Shown here: one piece after another, positions 20,723-31,631 of the stretch
How the letters are laid out: each line of letters opens with the position of its first letter
How positions within the stretch are numbered: position 1 is the stretch's first letter
Origin: Conchocele bisecta
Taxonomy: Eukaryota > Mollusca > Bivalvia > Lucinida > Thyasiridae
DNA: 64,000 bases
Assembly (NCBI GenBank): GCA_029237695.1
Contig: CM055274.1
Location: 23,115,505-23,179,504, forward strand
Direction: 5' to 3'
Program-made: the position numbers and the translations under genes
Notes under the pieces: generated by a model
What the model saw: the letters and a program-made list of their open reading frames with translations, nothing else
Told to the model about the DNA's origin: nothing
The model's database searches: none

Positions 20723-21756
20723 TATGAGTGGCGATTCATGTCATAAGTGCCGTTTCTAACGCGTTAGAGAAGTAACGCGTTACTTGTGAGAAATAACGCG
20801 TTACTAATATATGTACTATATAGTGAAACACATATTTGTAACGCGTTACTGCTCAACAGTAACGCGTTACAAGACTAACAGTGAGTGACGCGTTAGAAAT
20901 TGGCTGTAACGCGTTACAACTCCTCTATATTGGCGGATAGTGTCATAAGTACAGCTTCTAACGTGTTAGAGTTCTAACGCGCTACTCTTGGTAAGTAACG
21001 CGTTACTTCTCAGAAGTAACGCTGCTTGACCAATCAGAGCTCATGTTACAATACCCGCCATTTCTCCAAAAGACTGGGAATGTGTAAAGTACGGACTGGA
21101 ACTCCGATATACAGGGCAAAAATGGCTTAAAGTTAAAATGGCGAAATTTGTCAAAAAAATATTAGTTTTCGGCATAGAATGGGAGGTGCACATTTTCAAT
21201 ATTATAAAGATTTGGAAATTTATCTGACGCTGTCAGTGGGCCGCTGTTGACATCACACTACGTACAGTTCGTAAGCTTGCGTCCAGTCCGTACTTTACAC
21301 ATTCCCGGTCTTCTGAAGAAATGACGGGTATTGTAACATGAGCTCTGATTAGTCAAGCAGTAACGCGCTACCAAAAATAAGTAACGCGTTACTCCTGCTT
21401 CACTAACGCGTTAGATATTGATATTTTATTATATACATCATACATTTGTAACGCATTACTTCGGAGAAGTAACGCGTTACTTACCAAGAGTAACACGTTA
21501 GAACTTTAACACGTTAGAAGCTGTACATATATATGACACAATCCGCCAATATAGAGGATTTGTAACGCGTTACAGCCAATTTATAACCCGTTACCCACTG
21601 TTATTCTTCTAACGCGTTACTGTGGAGCAGTAACGCGTTACAAATATGTGTTTCACTATATAGTACATACATTAGTAACGCGTTACTTCTCACAAGTAAC
21701 GCGTTACTTCTCTAACGCGTTAGAAACGGCACTTATGACATGAATCGCCACTCATA
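20723..21756. mobile_element. Inverted-repeat element W packed with ACGCGTTA palindromes
   Basis: Terminal arms TATGAGTGGCGATTCATGTC and GACATGAATCGCCACTCATA extend inward for about 400 bp each, leaving a central spacer of about 150 bp. CTTGAT lies directly outside both ends (20717-20722 and 21757-21762), consistent with a 6-bp target duplication. The arms carry about 17 exact ACGCGTTA cores, usually as GTAACGCGTTAC or CTAACGCGTTAG, plus several one-mismatch copies. No open frame of note, so it is non-autonomous. The superfamily cannot be assigned from sequence alone. Confidence 0.8.
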
Positions 21757-21988
21757 CTTGATCAGCGGACAATGCAACATTATGACAAGGCCACGTTGTA
21801 GAACCAACTCAGGCAATGAACTACGACAATGGCCGACGACCTAAGGTGTGCTATAGAAATATACGGTACATGTACATAGTGAGTCGGTGAATACATACCA
21901 GTCCAGTGTATCCATTGAGTAGAATTGGCGCCAACATAATCGGTGAGACGTATGCTAGGACAATGGACGGAAACCGCACAAGGTTTCG

Positions 21989-22130
21989 ATGGTCCGTTTG
22001 AACTGAACATGACACACAATCACTTGATTGGCGGACGGAATGCGGTTTCGCTCCCACGACGGTCCATTTGACCTAAACATGACACACATACGCCTGATTG
22101 GCGGCTACGTAATGCGGTTTCTCGCACCCA
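21989..22130 (+). repeat. Two-copy tandem repeat of about 72 bp
   Basis: GGTCCGTTTGAACTGAACAT and GGTCCATTTGACCTAAACAT start the two units. Both contain GATTGGCGG and AATGCGGTTTC. Confidence 0.7.
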
Positions 22131-22178
22131 CATCAGTCGAGTTGGTGCGTACCCGCACTTGTCTGTCGAAATTGAAAT

Positions 22179-22306
22179 AGTACGTCCCGGGAAATTTGCG
22201 GACAATTTCCCGCAAATTTCCCGGGCGCGGACTGTCCGCCAATTTCCCGCCAATTTCACAGGAGCGGACTGTCCGCCAATTTCCCGCCAATTTACCGGGA
22301 CGTACA
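22179..22306. repeat. GC-rich palindromic tandem cluster
   Basis: GCGGACTGTCCGCCAATTTC occurs twice (36-bp spacing) next to CCCGGGAAATTTGCGG and its complement. The whole block is bounded by ACGTCCCGGG and CCGGGACGT. Confidence 0.7.
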
Positions 22307-22340
22307 ATCGAGAAATACCCCTAAGGTATATACGCTATAA

Positions 22341-22872
22341 GTTATTGTTCACATACAGGATTTATAAGGAATTAAATGCGAGGGAGCGCTAGCGACCGCA
22401 GCATTTGGTTTCAGAAAAAAATCCAATGTGTGAAGAATAACATACGCATAGTTCAGTCAAGTGTGCAATGCAATGTCCCATCCGCGTATTGATACTCCAA
22501 ATCCTGTCAAACAGTTAATCATTAAATCGGGTAATATATAACTTATTTGGGTTAAACGTTGCAATATGTGAAACAAGTGGAGCACAATGCTGGCCAGTGA
22601 TTGGCTTAGAAAGTAGAGCGAACTATAAAGTACCTTTCTAAGCCAATCGCTGGCCAGTATCGAGCTACAATTATTTCACATATTGCAAGCTTTAACCCCA
22701 ATAAGTTACATATTACCAGATTTAAACATTACTTGTTCGACAGGTCATGGACAATCAATAGACAATAGTGTCAATACTCGGATGGAAGTAATAGTACAAT
22801 TTATTGGACTTTTAAGGAACTAAATGCTGTGTCGCTAGCGCGCCATGAAAAATCCAATATGTGAACAATAAC
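22341..22872. mobile_element. MITE-N copy 1: 532-bp foldback element
   Basis: Ends GTTATTGTTCACATA and TATGTGAACAATAAC. Each end region contains the motif AAATGC..CGCTAGCG, and the left end is itself a hairpin. Internally ATATGTGAAACAAGTGGAGC and its complement near 22665 form a second set of arms around CTGGCCAGTGATTGGCTTAG. Other copies or ends: 39612, 40421, 44338-45005. Confidence 0.7.
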
Positions 22873-22969
22873 TTATACTTCTACATATATAGACAATATG
22901 CAATATTGTTTATTAAAGGCACTGGCTCTCAGATATGCATAGAACGTAATGAAACAGATTAGAAAAGAA

Positions 22970-23192
22970 TGCAGTGGAACCTCTTTAAACCGGACAACCT
23001 GGGAGGTCCCCAGGGTGTCCGGGTTTTAGAGGTTTCACTGTAAATCGGGCCGTTGATCATTCTGAGCCATAGCTGTGTGGTATTCGGTCATGAATAGAGA
23101 CATTATCACCTGAAATAAATGACCAAGAAATTCATCAAAAATATTATCACAGATATTTTCTTGGTGTCTGGTTTAGAGAGGTTCCACTGTTG
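22970..23192. mobile_element. Pal-I copy 3, full length
   Basis: CAGTGGAACCTCTTTAAACC at the left and TTTAGAGAGGTTCCACTG at the right, with a left-end hairpin CAGGGTGTCCGGG. The interior resembles copy 1. Confidence 0.75.
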
Positions 23193-23304
23193 TTTAATAG
23201 TAGATTTGTGTCGTATTTCTGAACCACAGTGTACCTATAAGTGGCCTGGAAAACAAATTGGGCATTATAATACCGAGAAATAACTGCAATGCTAGTTTTT
23301 GCAA

Positions 23305-23590
23305 ACGGAGGCTTGGATTTAACGACGGCACTGGCTTGATGACATTGTCGTCTCCCAAGAAGGGGAGAAAGGAGATGGATACAGAGGAAACCGGCCCCAT
23401 GGGACCTAGCTCTTATTAGAATAGCCCCATCTGGTTCTTTAACGTGCCCATACTCTCCTCTGATACACGGGGCCGCCTTATATTAAAGTCCCCATCCGAA
23501 AGGACTAGTACAAAGAAAGGAAATACAAAGTATCTCAGAAATACTGACGCCCGGAAAGTGAACCCTGAATCGAACCCGATGGTTACTAAT
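23305..23590 (-). mobile_element. SINE-1 related copy
   Basis: On the minus strand: a B-box-like GGGTTCGATTCAGGG near 23570-23584, a body with GTCCTTTCGGATGGGGAC and GTATGGGCACGTTAAAGAAC, and the same 3' end as 8572-8790 (AGTGCCGTCGTTAAATCC). The tRNA-like head beyond the B box is not recognisable. Confidence 0.65.
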
Positions 23591-23707
23591 TAAATATTTG
23601 GTATCGTCTGTAATGGGAATTTCTTTCTCTAATTATGGTACATGTATATAGTATCATCATTTCACAACGAACAATAAATAAATTTCACTTTTGTTCCTTA
23701 TTGTTAC

Positions 23708-24036
23708 ATAATTCCAGCACAAAAATATTTACACAATTCCCCAACATTTGATTGGCCCGTAGCAAGTCCCTGTCCAAAATTTAGATCCCAGTAAACTCCC
23801 ACACCGAACTACTTTCTATACGTGCGCTTTCAGTGCTGTCAATGTAAACAAATGGCCTGCCGTCTGTCAAAATAAACACATTTTCTTGATGAATTTATTT
23901 CAAATGCTGGAATTATAAGGAATGAATGGCCTTTGAATGGCCTTTTTGTGGAATTTATCGGGGATATAAACTTGGAAAAGTCGCAGGAATACTGGACGAA
24001 GGCGATGAATTCCACAAAAAGGCCATTTATTCCTAT
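23708..24036 (-). mobile_element. Pal-M copy 2, inverted
   Basis: Same order as copy 1 read on the minus strand: hairpin (AGGCCATTTATTCC end at 24036), then tail. Part of the hairpin is duplicated (GAATGGCCTTTGAATGGCC) and an extra segment near 23820-23860 interrupts the tail. It directly abuts the LINE 3' end. Confidence 0.65.
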
Positions 24037-24502
24037 GATGTATAGTTCAAATTTCAAATGTTTTTGTTTAAACATAGTTTATTGCATATAAATACAATAG
24101 GCTCGGGCTACAAGTTCTCTCAACATTAGTTACAGCCCTCACCTAAGTGTTACAAAGTACAATAATTCAACAGCAATGGCGATACATGAATACATGTATA
24201 CAGGCATATAAACACGGATACAAACCAATAATCAAGCGATAAATATATGTTTACATAATGTATGGAAAGAAAACGGACAGAAAGGTAGAGAAGAGGTGGA
24301 TAGTGAGATATGATATTTGGGGAAAGAATAAAAGTTGTTTTTGTCGCCAAGTACATATACTACATGAGCAAATCCATCAATGTATTAGTGCTAGTTGCAA
24401 TCAATTTCAGTGATCATTAATAACCGGTGGTTGTGGATGATATTGGCAAATCGAATGGAATACATCGGATATGGATTACGTTACATACATCTATCAACGA
24501 AG

Positions 24503-25297
24503 TTACTCAAATCGTTTTGTAGTTTTAATATAATTTTGTACAGAATTGAAGATATTAATATTGTTTTCATTGTTTTGTTCAGGTATGCCGTTCAAAAGCA
24601 TGTGCGCGTTCAGGTTATGAAATCGTTGCAGTGACTGGCGTAGAATGAGACGCTGTGCATGATATTTGTTGCATTCAAAGAAGTAATGTTCAGCGTCTTC
24701 TACAATTTCACTACACTCGCAGTAGGGAGTTTCTCTGATATGGTTATTGCAAAGATCGGAATTGAGACTGCTACATTTATTACGAAGTCTTGCATGCATA
24801 ACTGACGAAAACCTGTCTCCCACTAAGTAATATGGTGGTATTTCATATTGAGTGTATAATTGTTTGGCGCATGCTGTTTTAAAGTGTCTAAGACTATCTA
24901 CATTTCTCATTGAAGGATCAGTTTCATTCCAAAGTTGTAGCACAGATGGTATAAATGATTGTTTGTATACTTCCAGTCGAGTAGTCGGGACATTTATATC
25001 AAATTGGTTTCTAAGGTTGTAACGAGATACGTTATTAACAGTGGGAGGAATCAGGTTGGAGATATAACTAGGTACTTGATTGTTGGTTGCTTTGTACATG
25101 ATCGAAAGCTTTTGAATACTACGTCGAACAGATAAAAGTTGCCATCCAACTTCTTTCCTTAAATTAACAAGTGACACTGACCGTGTTAAACCGGTTACTA
25201 TTCTCGCAGCTTCATTCTGAATTTTTTCCAATGAATCTTTTTCATATTCTGTACATCCATCCCAGACCGACGAAGCATATTCGAGTATAGGTCTCAT
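24503..25297 (-). pseudogene. LINE C-terminal region with Cys/His cluster
   Basis: 264 codons beginning RPILEYASSVWDG, the conserved block after the reverse transcriptase thumb, then KIQNEAARIVTG (25-36). Near the C terminus CEC (193-195), H204 and C209 form the putative zinc-binding cluster typical of these LINEs. The normal stop follows KRFE. No translation start of its own would be used: the frame joins the previous segment through a one-base shift. Confidence 0.85.
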
Positions 25298-25821
25298 ATA
25301 AGTATATATATTTGGTTTAAAGACTGTCTGCTTATCTTAAATTTTAGGTTTCGCATTATTCCCAACACTCTCGCAGTCGAATTAATTATATTTTGTATAT
25401 GTGTATGCCATTTCCCGTTATTGCTCAGCGTTAAACCGAGATGTTTATGGTCGTCGACAAAGGTTATAGGCGTCTTTTGAAAGATTAGGTTTACAGGTCG
25501 ATCGAGTAGTCTTAGGGTTAAAAGCATCGCTTCAGTCTTGTTAGGATTGAAACTGACCAACCATTGTTTAGCCCAGTCAGCAATAGTTAGCAGGTCATAA
25601 TTTATTATGCCTTCTAGGTCATCAGTATTTGTTGTGGAAAATGATAGAGAACTGTCGTCAGCAAATAATCGAACAATACTTAGTAGATGGTCAGTTATAT
25701 CGTTGACATATATTAGAAATAGTAAAGGACCGAGTACCGAGCCTTGTGGTACGCCAGCAGTTATTAACTTGGTATCTGAGGTTGTGGACCGTATTGATAC
25801 AAACTGTTTCCAATCCGACAA
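25294..25821 (-). pseudogene. LINE reverse transcriptase, palm (FADD) and thumb
   Basis: Same frame as the preceding fragment, resuming after the in-frame TAA. Contains GVPQGSVLGPLLFLIYVND (23-41, motif B), FADDSSL (53-59, the catalytic Asp pair of motif C) and KHLGLTLSNNGKW. All catalytic aspartates are still present. The frame is lost in a (TA)n run at 25303-25312. The first residue is a TTG, not a genuine start. Confidence 0.85.
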
Positions 25822-25863
25822 GTAGTTTTCGATCCAGTGTAAGATACAACCATTTAATCCATT

Positions 25864-26373
25864 TTACCGTAACTTAAATAGTAATCCCCTATACCAAACT
25901 CTATCGAAAGCCTTAGAAATATCACAAAATACTATACATGTAGATTGCCTTTCATCAAATGCCTGACATATTTGATGGTGAATGTCTATAAGTTGGTATA
26001 CCGTAGAATGGCCTGGTATAAAACCAGATTGTCTATTGTAAATCAAATTCTGTGAGTGCAAGTGATCATATATATGTTTAAACATTATTATCTCCATTAC
26101 CTTACCTAGACAGCTTAATAACGATATAGGTCGATAATTTGAAGGCGTCTGCGGACACCCTTTTTTAAATAAAGGAATTACATTTGCCAATTTCCACGCC
26201 ATCGGAAACTGACATTCATTGACAGATCTATTGAAGAGGATCGCTAGAGGTTTTGAGACAGATGTAATAGTTCCTTTTAGCATTATATGACTAACTAAAT
26301 CGTGTCCACAAGCTTTATTAGTTTGTAAAATCTTTATAGTATCTCTGACCTCAGATTCGTTTATATTAATCAT
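25864..26373 (-). pseudogene. LINE reverse transcriptase, fingers and motif A
   Basis: 169 codons. NKACGHD (19-25), FKKGCPQTPSNYRPISLL (69-86) and CDISKAFDRVW (150-160, catalytic-type Asp151) are the standard non-LTR reverse transcriptase blocks. The frame is open further upstream toward 26455, so this Met is internal. It ends at a TAA (25864-25866), directly followed in the same frame by more reverse transcriptase sequence, so the stop is a mutation inside the domain. Confidence 0.85.
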
Positions 26374-26459
26374 ATCAAGAACTTGGTTAGTTTTTAATTC
26401 AAGCGGCGGTAAAGTAGAGTTGCTATCGTCAACCGTTGATATTGAAACGAAGAAGTTGT

Positions 26460-27659
26460 TTAGACAATTAGCTTTTTCAACATCAGAAAAACAGACAATT
26501 CACTATTACCGTCAGTCGTTTTTAATGGTGGAATAGTTCCACTTGATTTGCTATCTTTCACAAAATGTCGAACTAGCTTCCAGAAATATCTTTTGTTATT
26601 TGAAAATGATTCTGTTAAATTAAACTCTATGTCATTGTAAAATGCTTCTCTTGCATGTTTTTTCATATTATTAACTTTGTTCCGAGTTGTTTTGTATTTA
26701 TTCCAGTCGTCCACCCTTCCAAATTGTATTGCTTTCTTACGTAATTTGTCTCTTAATTTGCTTATTTTACGAATATCGGAATCATACCATGGTTTATCGT
26801 TAGGCCGTACTGTGACTTGACTGCATGGAATGCATCGCTTAGCTAGCTCAATGAATTTAGATGTAAATATATTAGATGCATCATCTACACTGCCATTATT
26901 TAAATTTGTCCAATCAGTGTTAAGCATGAGTTCGCTAAGTTTAACAAAGTCTGCTCTTTTATAGTTCCATACAGTTCGTTTGTATGAAGCATTGTGTGAA
27001 CTATCAGCAGGTATAATGACACATGTAGCCTTATGATCGCTTATGTCTGGCAAAACAGCCAACACATCGCTTTTGAGAATGTTCTGTTCTTGGTTAACAA
27101 TAATTGGATCTAACAAGGTTGAAGTAGTAGCTGTTTCACGCGTTGCGGATGTAATCATGTTTTTCAATGAATTCATAATCATAACATCTTTTAATTTGTG
27201 GTTATGTACATTTAATTGATCTTCATTTAGATCGCCAACAATAATGATATTATTTGTTATATCACATACCAATTCTATATTGCGATTGAACAGTTCCCAA
27301 AATTCAATATTGGATGACGGGGGGCGGTAATTCGTGCCAATCAAAAATGTCTTGCGGCTTGTTTTAACCTGAATCCAGACAGTTTCATCCCAAAATATTT
27401 CTAAATTCTGCATTCTATTTGCTAACAAATGGTCTGCAACATATACTAATATTCCCCCAGAATGTGGCGACTTGTCCTTTCGGAATGGTAGGCTATACCC
27501 ATTAAGTTGTAAACTGCTGGTTTCTATAGCGCCCGTTAAGTGAGTTTCTGTAAAACATAGAATATCAAAATCTGTGAAAGTGTCCTCGATATAACTCACC
27601 TTATTACGGATACTTCTTATATTTAAATAAATGTAAAATTGAAAAACATCCACTCTCAT
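26460..27659 (-). pseudogene. LINE endonuclease region (exonuclease-endonuclease-phosphatase fold)
   Basis: 399 codons without internal stop. It would nick the target DNA for target-primed reverse transcription. Visible motifs: LNIRSIRNK (residues 12-20), FTETHL with the catalytic-type Glu38, GTNYRPPS (108-115), GDLNED with Asp143 and Asn145, and SDH at 207-209. The C-terminal part (about 280-380) is the usual linker with WYDSDIRKI. The listed start is not the true start, because it belongs to the same reading as the leader before the 4-bp duplication. The frame is lost at an A-run on the plus strand (26487-26491), after which the reverse transcriptase continues in another frame. Confidence 0.85.
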
Positions 27660-27921
27660 GTTCAGGCCCTGTGTTTCTTTCTACATTACCAGATATCAGT
27701 AGCAAAATAAAAGATACTATTGTTAGACACATATTTAGATTGAGTAATAATCTGGGGCCTCTACAATTAGCTAGTTTAGTCAAACAATTACCTATATCAG
27801 TTAAAACATTCAATAATATATTGAAAATATTTAAATATATTGTAGACGCAATGCATATCGGACGTTTCCTACAATTAAAATTACCTATGGCAGCCCTCCA
27901 GGAAGTTATATCATTACCCAT
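27604..27921 (-). pseudogene. LINE ORF, N-terminal leader with decayed 2A-like motif
   Basis: 105 codons from ATG at 27921. Residues 56-77 are hydrophobic (for example LTIVSFILLLIS). Next comes GNVERNTGP at residues 78-86, which aligns with the ribosome-skipping consensus D-V/I-E-x-N-P-G-P except for N in place of D and T in place of P. Such 2A-like motifs ahead of the endonuclease are known in APE-type LINEs of molluscs and echinoderms. After CFSILHL the frame is lost to a 4-bp TTTA duplication (27624-27631) and stops. The endonuclease continues in the next frame. Confidence 0.7.
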
Positions 27922-28020
27922 TCGGCTTTTTAGTTACATCAGCTAGGTGGATGGCCGCCATAGGTGTCCACATTGCCAACCTCATCCAACCGCACCGGAT
28001 AATATGTATATTCTCAAGTC

Positions 28021-28066
28021 CCCCCTCCCCCCCCCCCCCCCCACCCCCCCCCCCCCCCCCCCCCCC

Positions 28067-28127
<61 letters not shown>
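28021..28127. repeat. C-tract of about 107 bp (G-tract on the minus strand)
   Basis: Continuous C interrupted by only three other bases (T, A, T) in the first half. On the minus strand it is a G-run capable of stacked quadruplexes, directly upstream of the LINE. Polyproline or polyglycine frames through it are artefacts. The true length may differ because such runs assemble poorly. Confidence 0.9.
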
Positions 28128-28130
<3 letters not shown>

Positions 28131-28849
28131 ATAGTGCATGCACATATAATAGTGACATTCAGACGACAAAGAAGTTTGACTGATAGACAGAAGACAAAGC
28201 GAGTAAGAAACACAGAGACTAGTAGAACAGCAACAAGCTGATATGAAAGCGCACATGTAACATACATTTTGCTAACGTGTGATTATGTTTATGTGGCGGG
28301 ATGGATAGTTCAATGAGCCACTCTCATCTCCAATATAAACTGCTAAGTAATCCGTGTTGAATATAAGTCAGTTAACGACCAGATTAGACTAGACCCCGAT
28401 CAGATCATGTGTCGAGCAGACCAGAGGCCACCCTGGTCGCTCATGCATTAATTCAGAAGTATAATGCTTTCTGTATTGCTATAATAATACAGGCGTAAAA
28501 AACGCTCACATGTGTCACTGAGTAAAAACGATACATTTCATTTGATTTAGCACAATTGTATCACAGTATTGGGAACAAAATTCACTCACGTTCATCTCGA
28601 AACTATCAAGTGACAGGTAAACAACAAATTACATGAGTGACCATTACATAGTGGACATCCCGTGCAGATCAGATGCGGCAATGCAAATAGTGGGGGAAAT
28701 GACCCTACATGCATGACAAGTAGTGGGGGAAAAACGGCCCTACATGCTTCACAAACCAGTATGGGCCCAGACAAGCTTAGCCACAGATGGGTAATAAGAT
28801 CTGGGCACACTCTGTGTGTTAGTTCTCAATACAGAACACCAGTCTAGTT
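28128..28849. other. No recognised feature
   Basis: Unique sequence with a small direct repeat (AGTGGGGGAAA at 28690 and 28721). Confidence 0.45.
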
Positions 28850-31631
28850 TATTAAAGTATGACGTGGCATGACAGCATCTAGTGAATGTATGAACCATTC
28901 GTCGTTTACAAATAATTTATACCAAAGTAGAATGCATGATCTGATCAGGGTATACACTGTTGTTACTTCTTAAAACAAAATATCAGTCTTGTGTTATCAA
29001 AGTATGACGTGACGTGACAGTACAAGTAGTGTGCAATGAACACAAGATTTACAACCCGTGTATACCAAGATCAGGATATACACGAATGTATATTCTAATC
29101 AGGATATACGCCGTTTGTTACTTCTTTAAACGGAACAACATACAGGTGTATTGGAGAAAAACGTGACACGACATAACGACAGAACGAGTAGTGGATAAAT
29201 GAACCATACATGGTGTATAACCAGTGTAGACCCAGACCAGCATGTACACGAATGTATAATCCGATCAGGGTATACGCTGTTTGTTACTTCCTAGAACGGA
29301 ACATCAGCCAGGTTTTTTGAAGAATGACGTGACATGACGAGTAGTGGATAAATGTACAATACATGATTTACAACCAGTGTAGACCCAGATCAGCATATAC
29401 ACGAATGTATATTCCTATCAGGGTGTACGCTGTTTGTTACCTGTTAAAACGGAACATCAGCCAGGTTTATTGAATAATGACGTGAAATGACATGACGAGT
29501 ATTGGATAGATGAACGATACATGATTTACAACCGGTGTAGACCCAGATCAGCATATACACGCATGTATATTCCTATCAGGGTGTACGCTGTTTGTTACCT
29601 CTTAAAACGGAACATCAGCCAGGTTTATTGAAGAATGACGTGACATGACATGACGAGTATTGAATAAATTAACGATACATGATTTGCAACCAGTGTAGAC
29701 CCAGATCAGCATATACACGAATGTATATTCTTATCAGGGTGTACGCTGTTTGTTACCTCTTAAAACAGAACATCTGCCAGGTTTATTGAAGAATAACGTG
29801 ACTACATGACGAGTATTGGAAGAGTGAGCGATACATGATTTACAACCAGTGTAGACCCAGATCAGCATATACACAAATGTATTCTTATCAGGGTCCACGC
29901 TGTTTGTACCTCTTAAAACGGAACATCAGCCAGGTTTATTGAAGAATGACGTGACTACATGACGAGTATTGGAAGAGTGAGCGATACATGATTTACAACC
30001 AGTGTAGACCCAGATCAGCATATACACGAACGTATATTCCTATCAGGGTGTACGCTGTTTGTTACCTCTTAAAACGGAGCATCAGCCAGCTTTATTGAAG
30101 AATGACGTGACTACATGACGAGTGTTGGAAGAGTGAGCGATACATGATTTACAACCAGTGTAGACCCAGATCAGCATATGCACGAATGTATATTCTTATC
30201 AGGGTGTACGCTGTTTGTTACCTCTTAAAACGGAACATCAGCCAGGTTTATTGAAGAAGAATGACGTGACATGACATGACGAGTATTGAATGAGTGAATG
30301 ATACATGATTTACAACCAGTGTAGACCCAGATCAGCATATACACGAATGTATATTCTTATCAGGGTCTACACTGTTTGTTACCTCTTAAAACGGAACATC
30401 AGCCAAGTTTATTGAAGAATGACGTGACATGACATGTCGAGTATTGAATAAATGAACGATACATGATTACAACCAGTGTAGACCCAGATCAGCATATACA
30501 CGAATGTATATTCTTATCAGGGTGTACGCTGCTTGTCACCTCTTAAAACGGAACATCGGCCAGGTTTATTGAAGAATGACGTGAAATGACATGACGAGTA
30601 TTGGAAGAGTGAGCGATACATGATTTACAACCAGTGTAGACCCAGATCAGCATATACACGAATATATTATTCATCAGGGTGTACGCTGTTTGTCACCTCT
30701 TAAAACGGAACATCAGCCAGGTTTATTGAAGAATGACGTGACCTGACATGACGAGTATTGAATAAATGAACGATACATGATTACAACCAGTGTAGACCCA
30801 GATCAGCATATACACGAATGTATATTCTTATCAGGGTGTACGCAGCTTGTCACCTCTTAAAACGGAGCATCGGCCAGGTTTATTGAAGAATGACGTGAAA
30901 TGACATGACGAGTACTGGAAGAGTGAGCGATACATGATTTACAACCAGTGTAGACCCAGACCAGCATATGCACAAATGTATATTCTTATCAGGGTGTACG
31001 CTGTTTGTTTCCTCTTAAAACGTAACATCAGCCAGGTGTATTGAAGAATGACGTGACATGACATGACGAGTATTGAATAAATGAACGATACATGATTACA
31101 ACCAGTGTAGACCCAGATCAGCATGTACACGAATGCATATTCTTATCTGGGTGTACGCTGTTTGTCACCTCTTAAAACGGAACATCAGCCAGATATATTG
31201 AAGAATGACGTGACATGACATGACGAGTATTGTATGAATGAACGATACATGCTATACAACCAGTGTAGACCCAGACCAGACATGTACACGAATGTATAAT
31301 CCGATCAGGGTGAACGCTGTTTGTCACTTCTTAAAATGGAACATCAGCCAGGTTTATTGAATAATGACGTGACATGACGAGTAGTGGATAAATGAACGAT
31401 ACATGATTTATACATGATTTACATACAACCAGTGTATCCCCAGATCAGCATATACACGAATGTATAATCTGATCAGGGTGTACGCTGTTTGTCACTTCTT
31501 AAACCAGAACATCAGCCAGGTTTGTTGCAGAATGACGTGACATGACATGACGAGTAATGGATGAATGGATGATACATGATTTACAATCAGTATAGACCCA
31601 GATCAGTATATAACCGAATGTATATTCAGAT
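28850..31631 (+). repeat. Satellite array, about 157-bp unit, 16 good units plus degenerate left edge
   Basis: Unit landmark GTGTAGACCCAGATCAGC recurs at 29225, 29379, 29537, 29695, 29851, 30004, 30160, 30321, 30478, 30636, 30792, 30950, 31107, 31265, 31434 and 31592, with spacing 153-169 and mostly 156-158. Each unit also carries TATCAGGGTGTACGCTGTTT, AACGGAACATCAGCCAGG and AATGACGTGACATGACATGA. The part GTGTAGACCCAGATCAG..TATCAGGGTGTAC is a weak inverted repeat resembling the centre of MITE-D. Units at 28850-29220 are diverged. Confidence 0.9.

Larger units (their letters stand above)
24037..27960 (-). mobile_element. Degraded non-LTR retrotransposon (LINE, AP-endonuclease type)
   Basis: One element on the minus strand, 5' to 3': 2A-like leader (27604-27921), endonuclease (26460-27659), reverse transcriptase (25294-26373), C-terminal Cys/His region (24503-25297) and a roughly 430-bp 3' UTR with AATAAA at 24079-24084. 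The coding sequence is broken by a 4-bp duplication, two frameshifts and one stop. Endonuclease plus C-terminal CxC..H..C region places it among CR1/Jockey-like elements (inference; exact clade not assigned). The 3' end lies within a few tens of bases of Pal-M. The 5' end lies between 27921 and the C-tract at 28021. Confidence 0.85.

Noticed and set aside
20750..21720. Bacterial operator cluster or restriction-site array (ACGCGT)
   Set aside because: The surroundings are eukaryotic and the sites sit inside mirrored transposon-like arms, so a prokaryotic reading has no support.
27947..28267. Polyproline and polyglycine open frames
   Set aside because: They are translations of the homopolymer C/G tract.
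28850..31631. CRISPR-like array
   Set aside because: Units are contiguous and about 157 bp with no spacers. It is a satellite in a eukaryotic setting.
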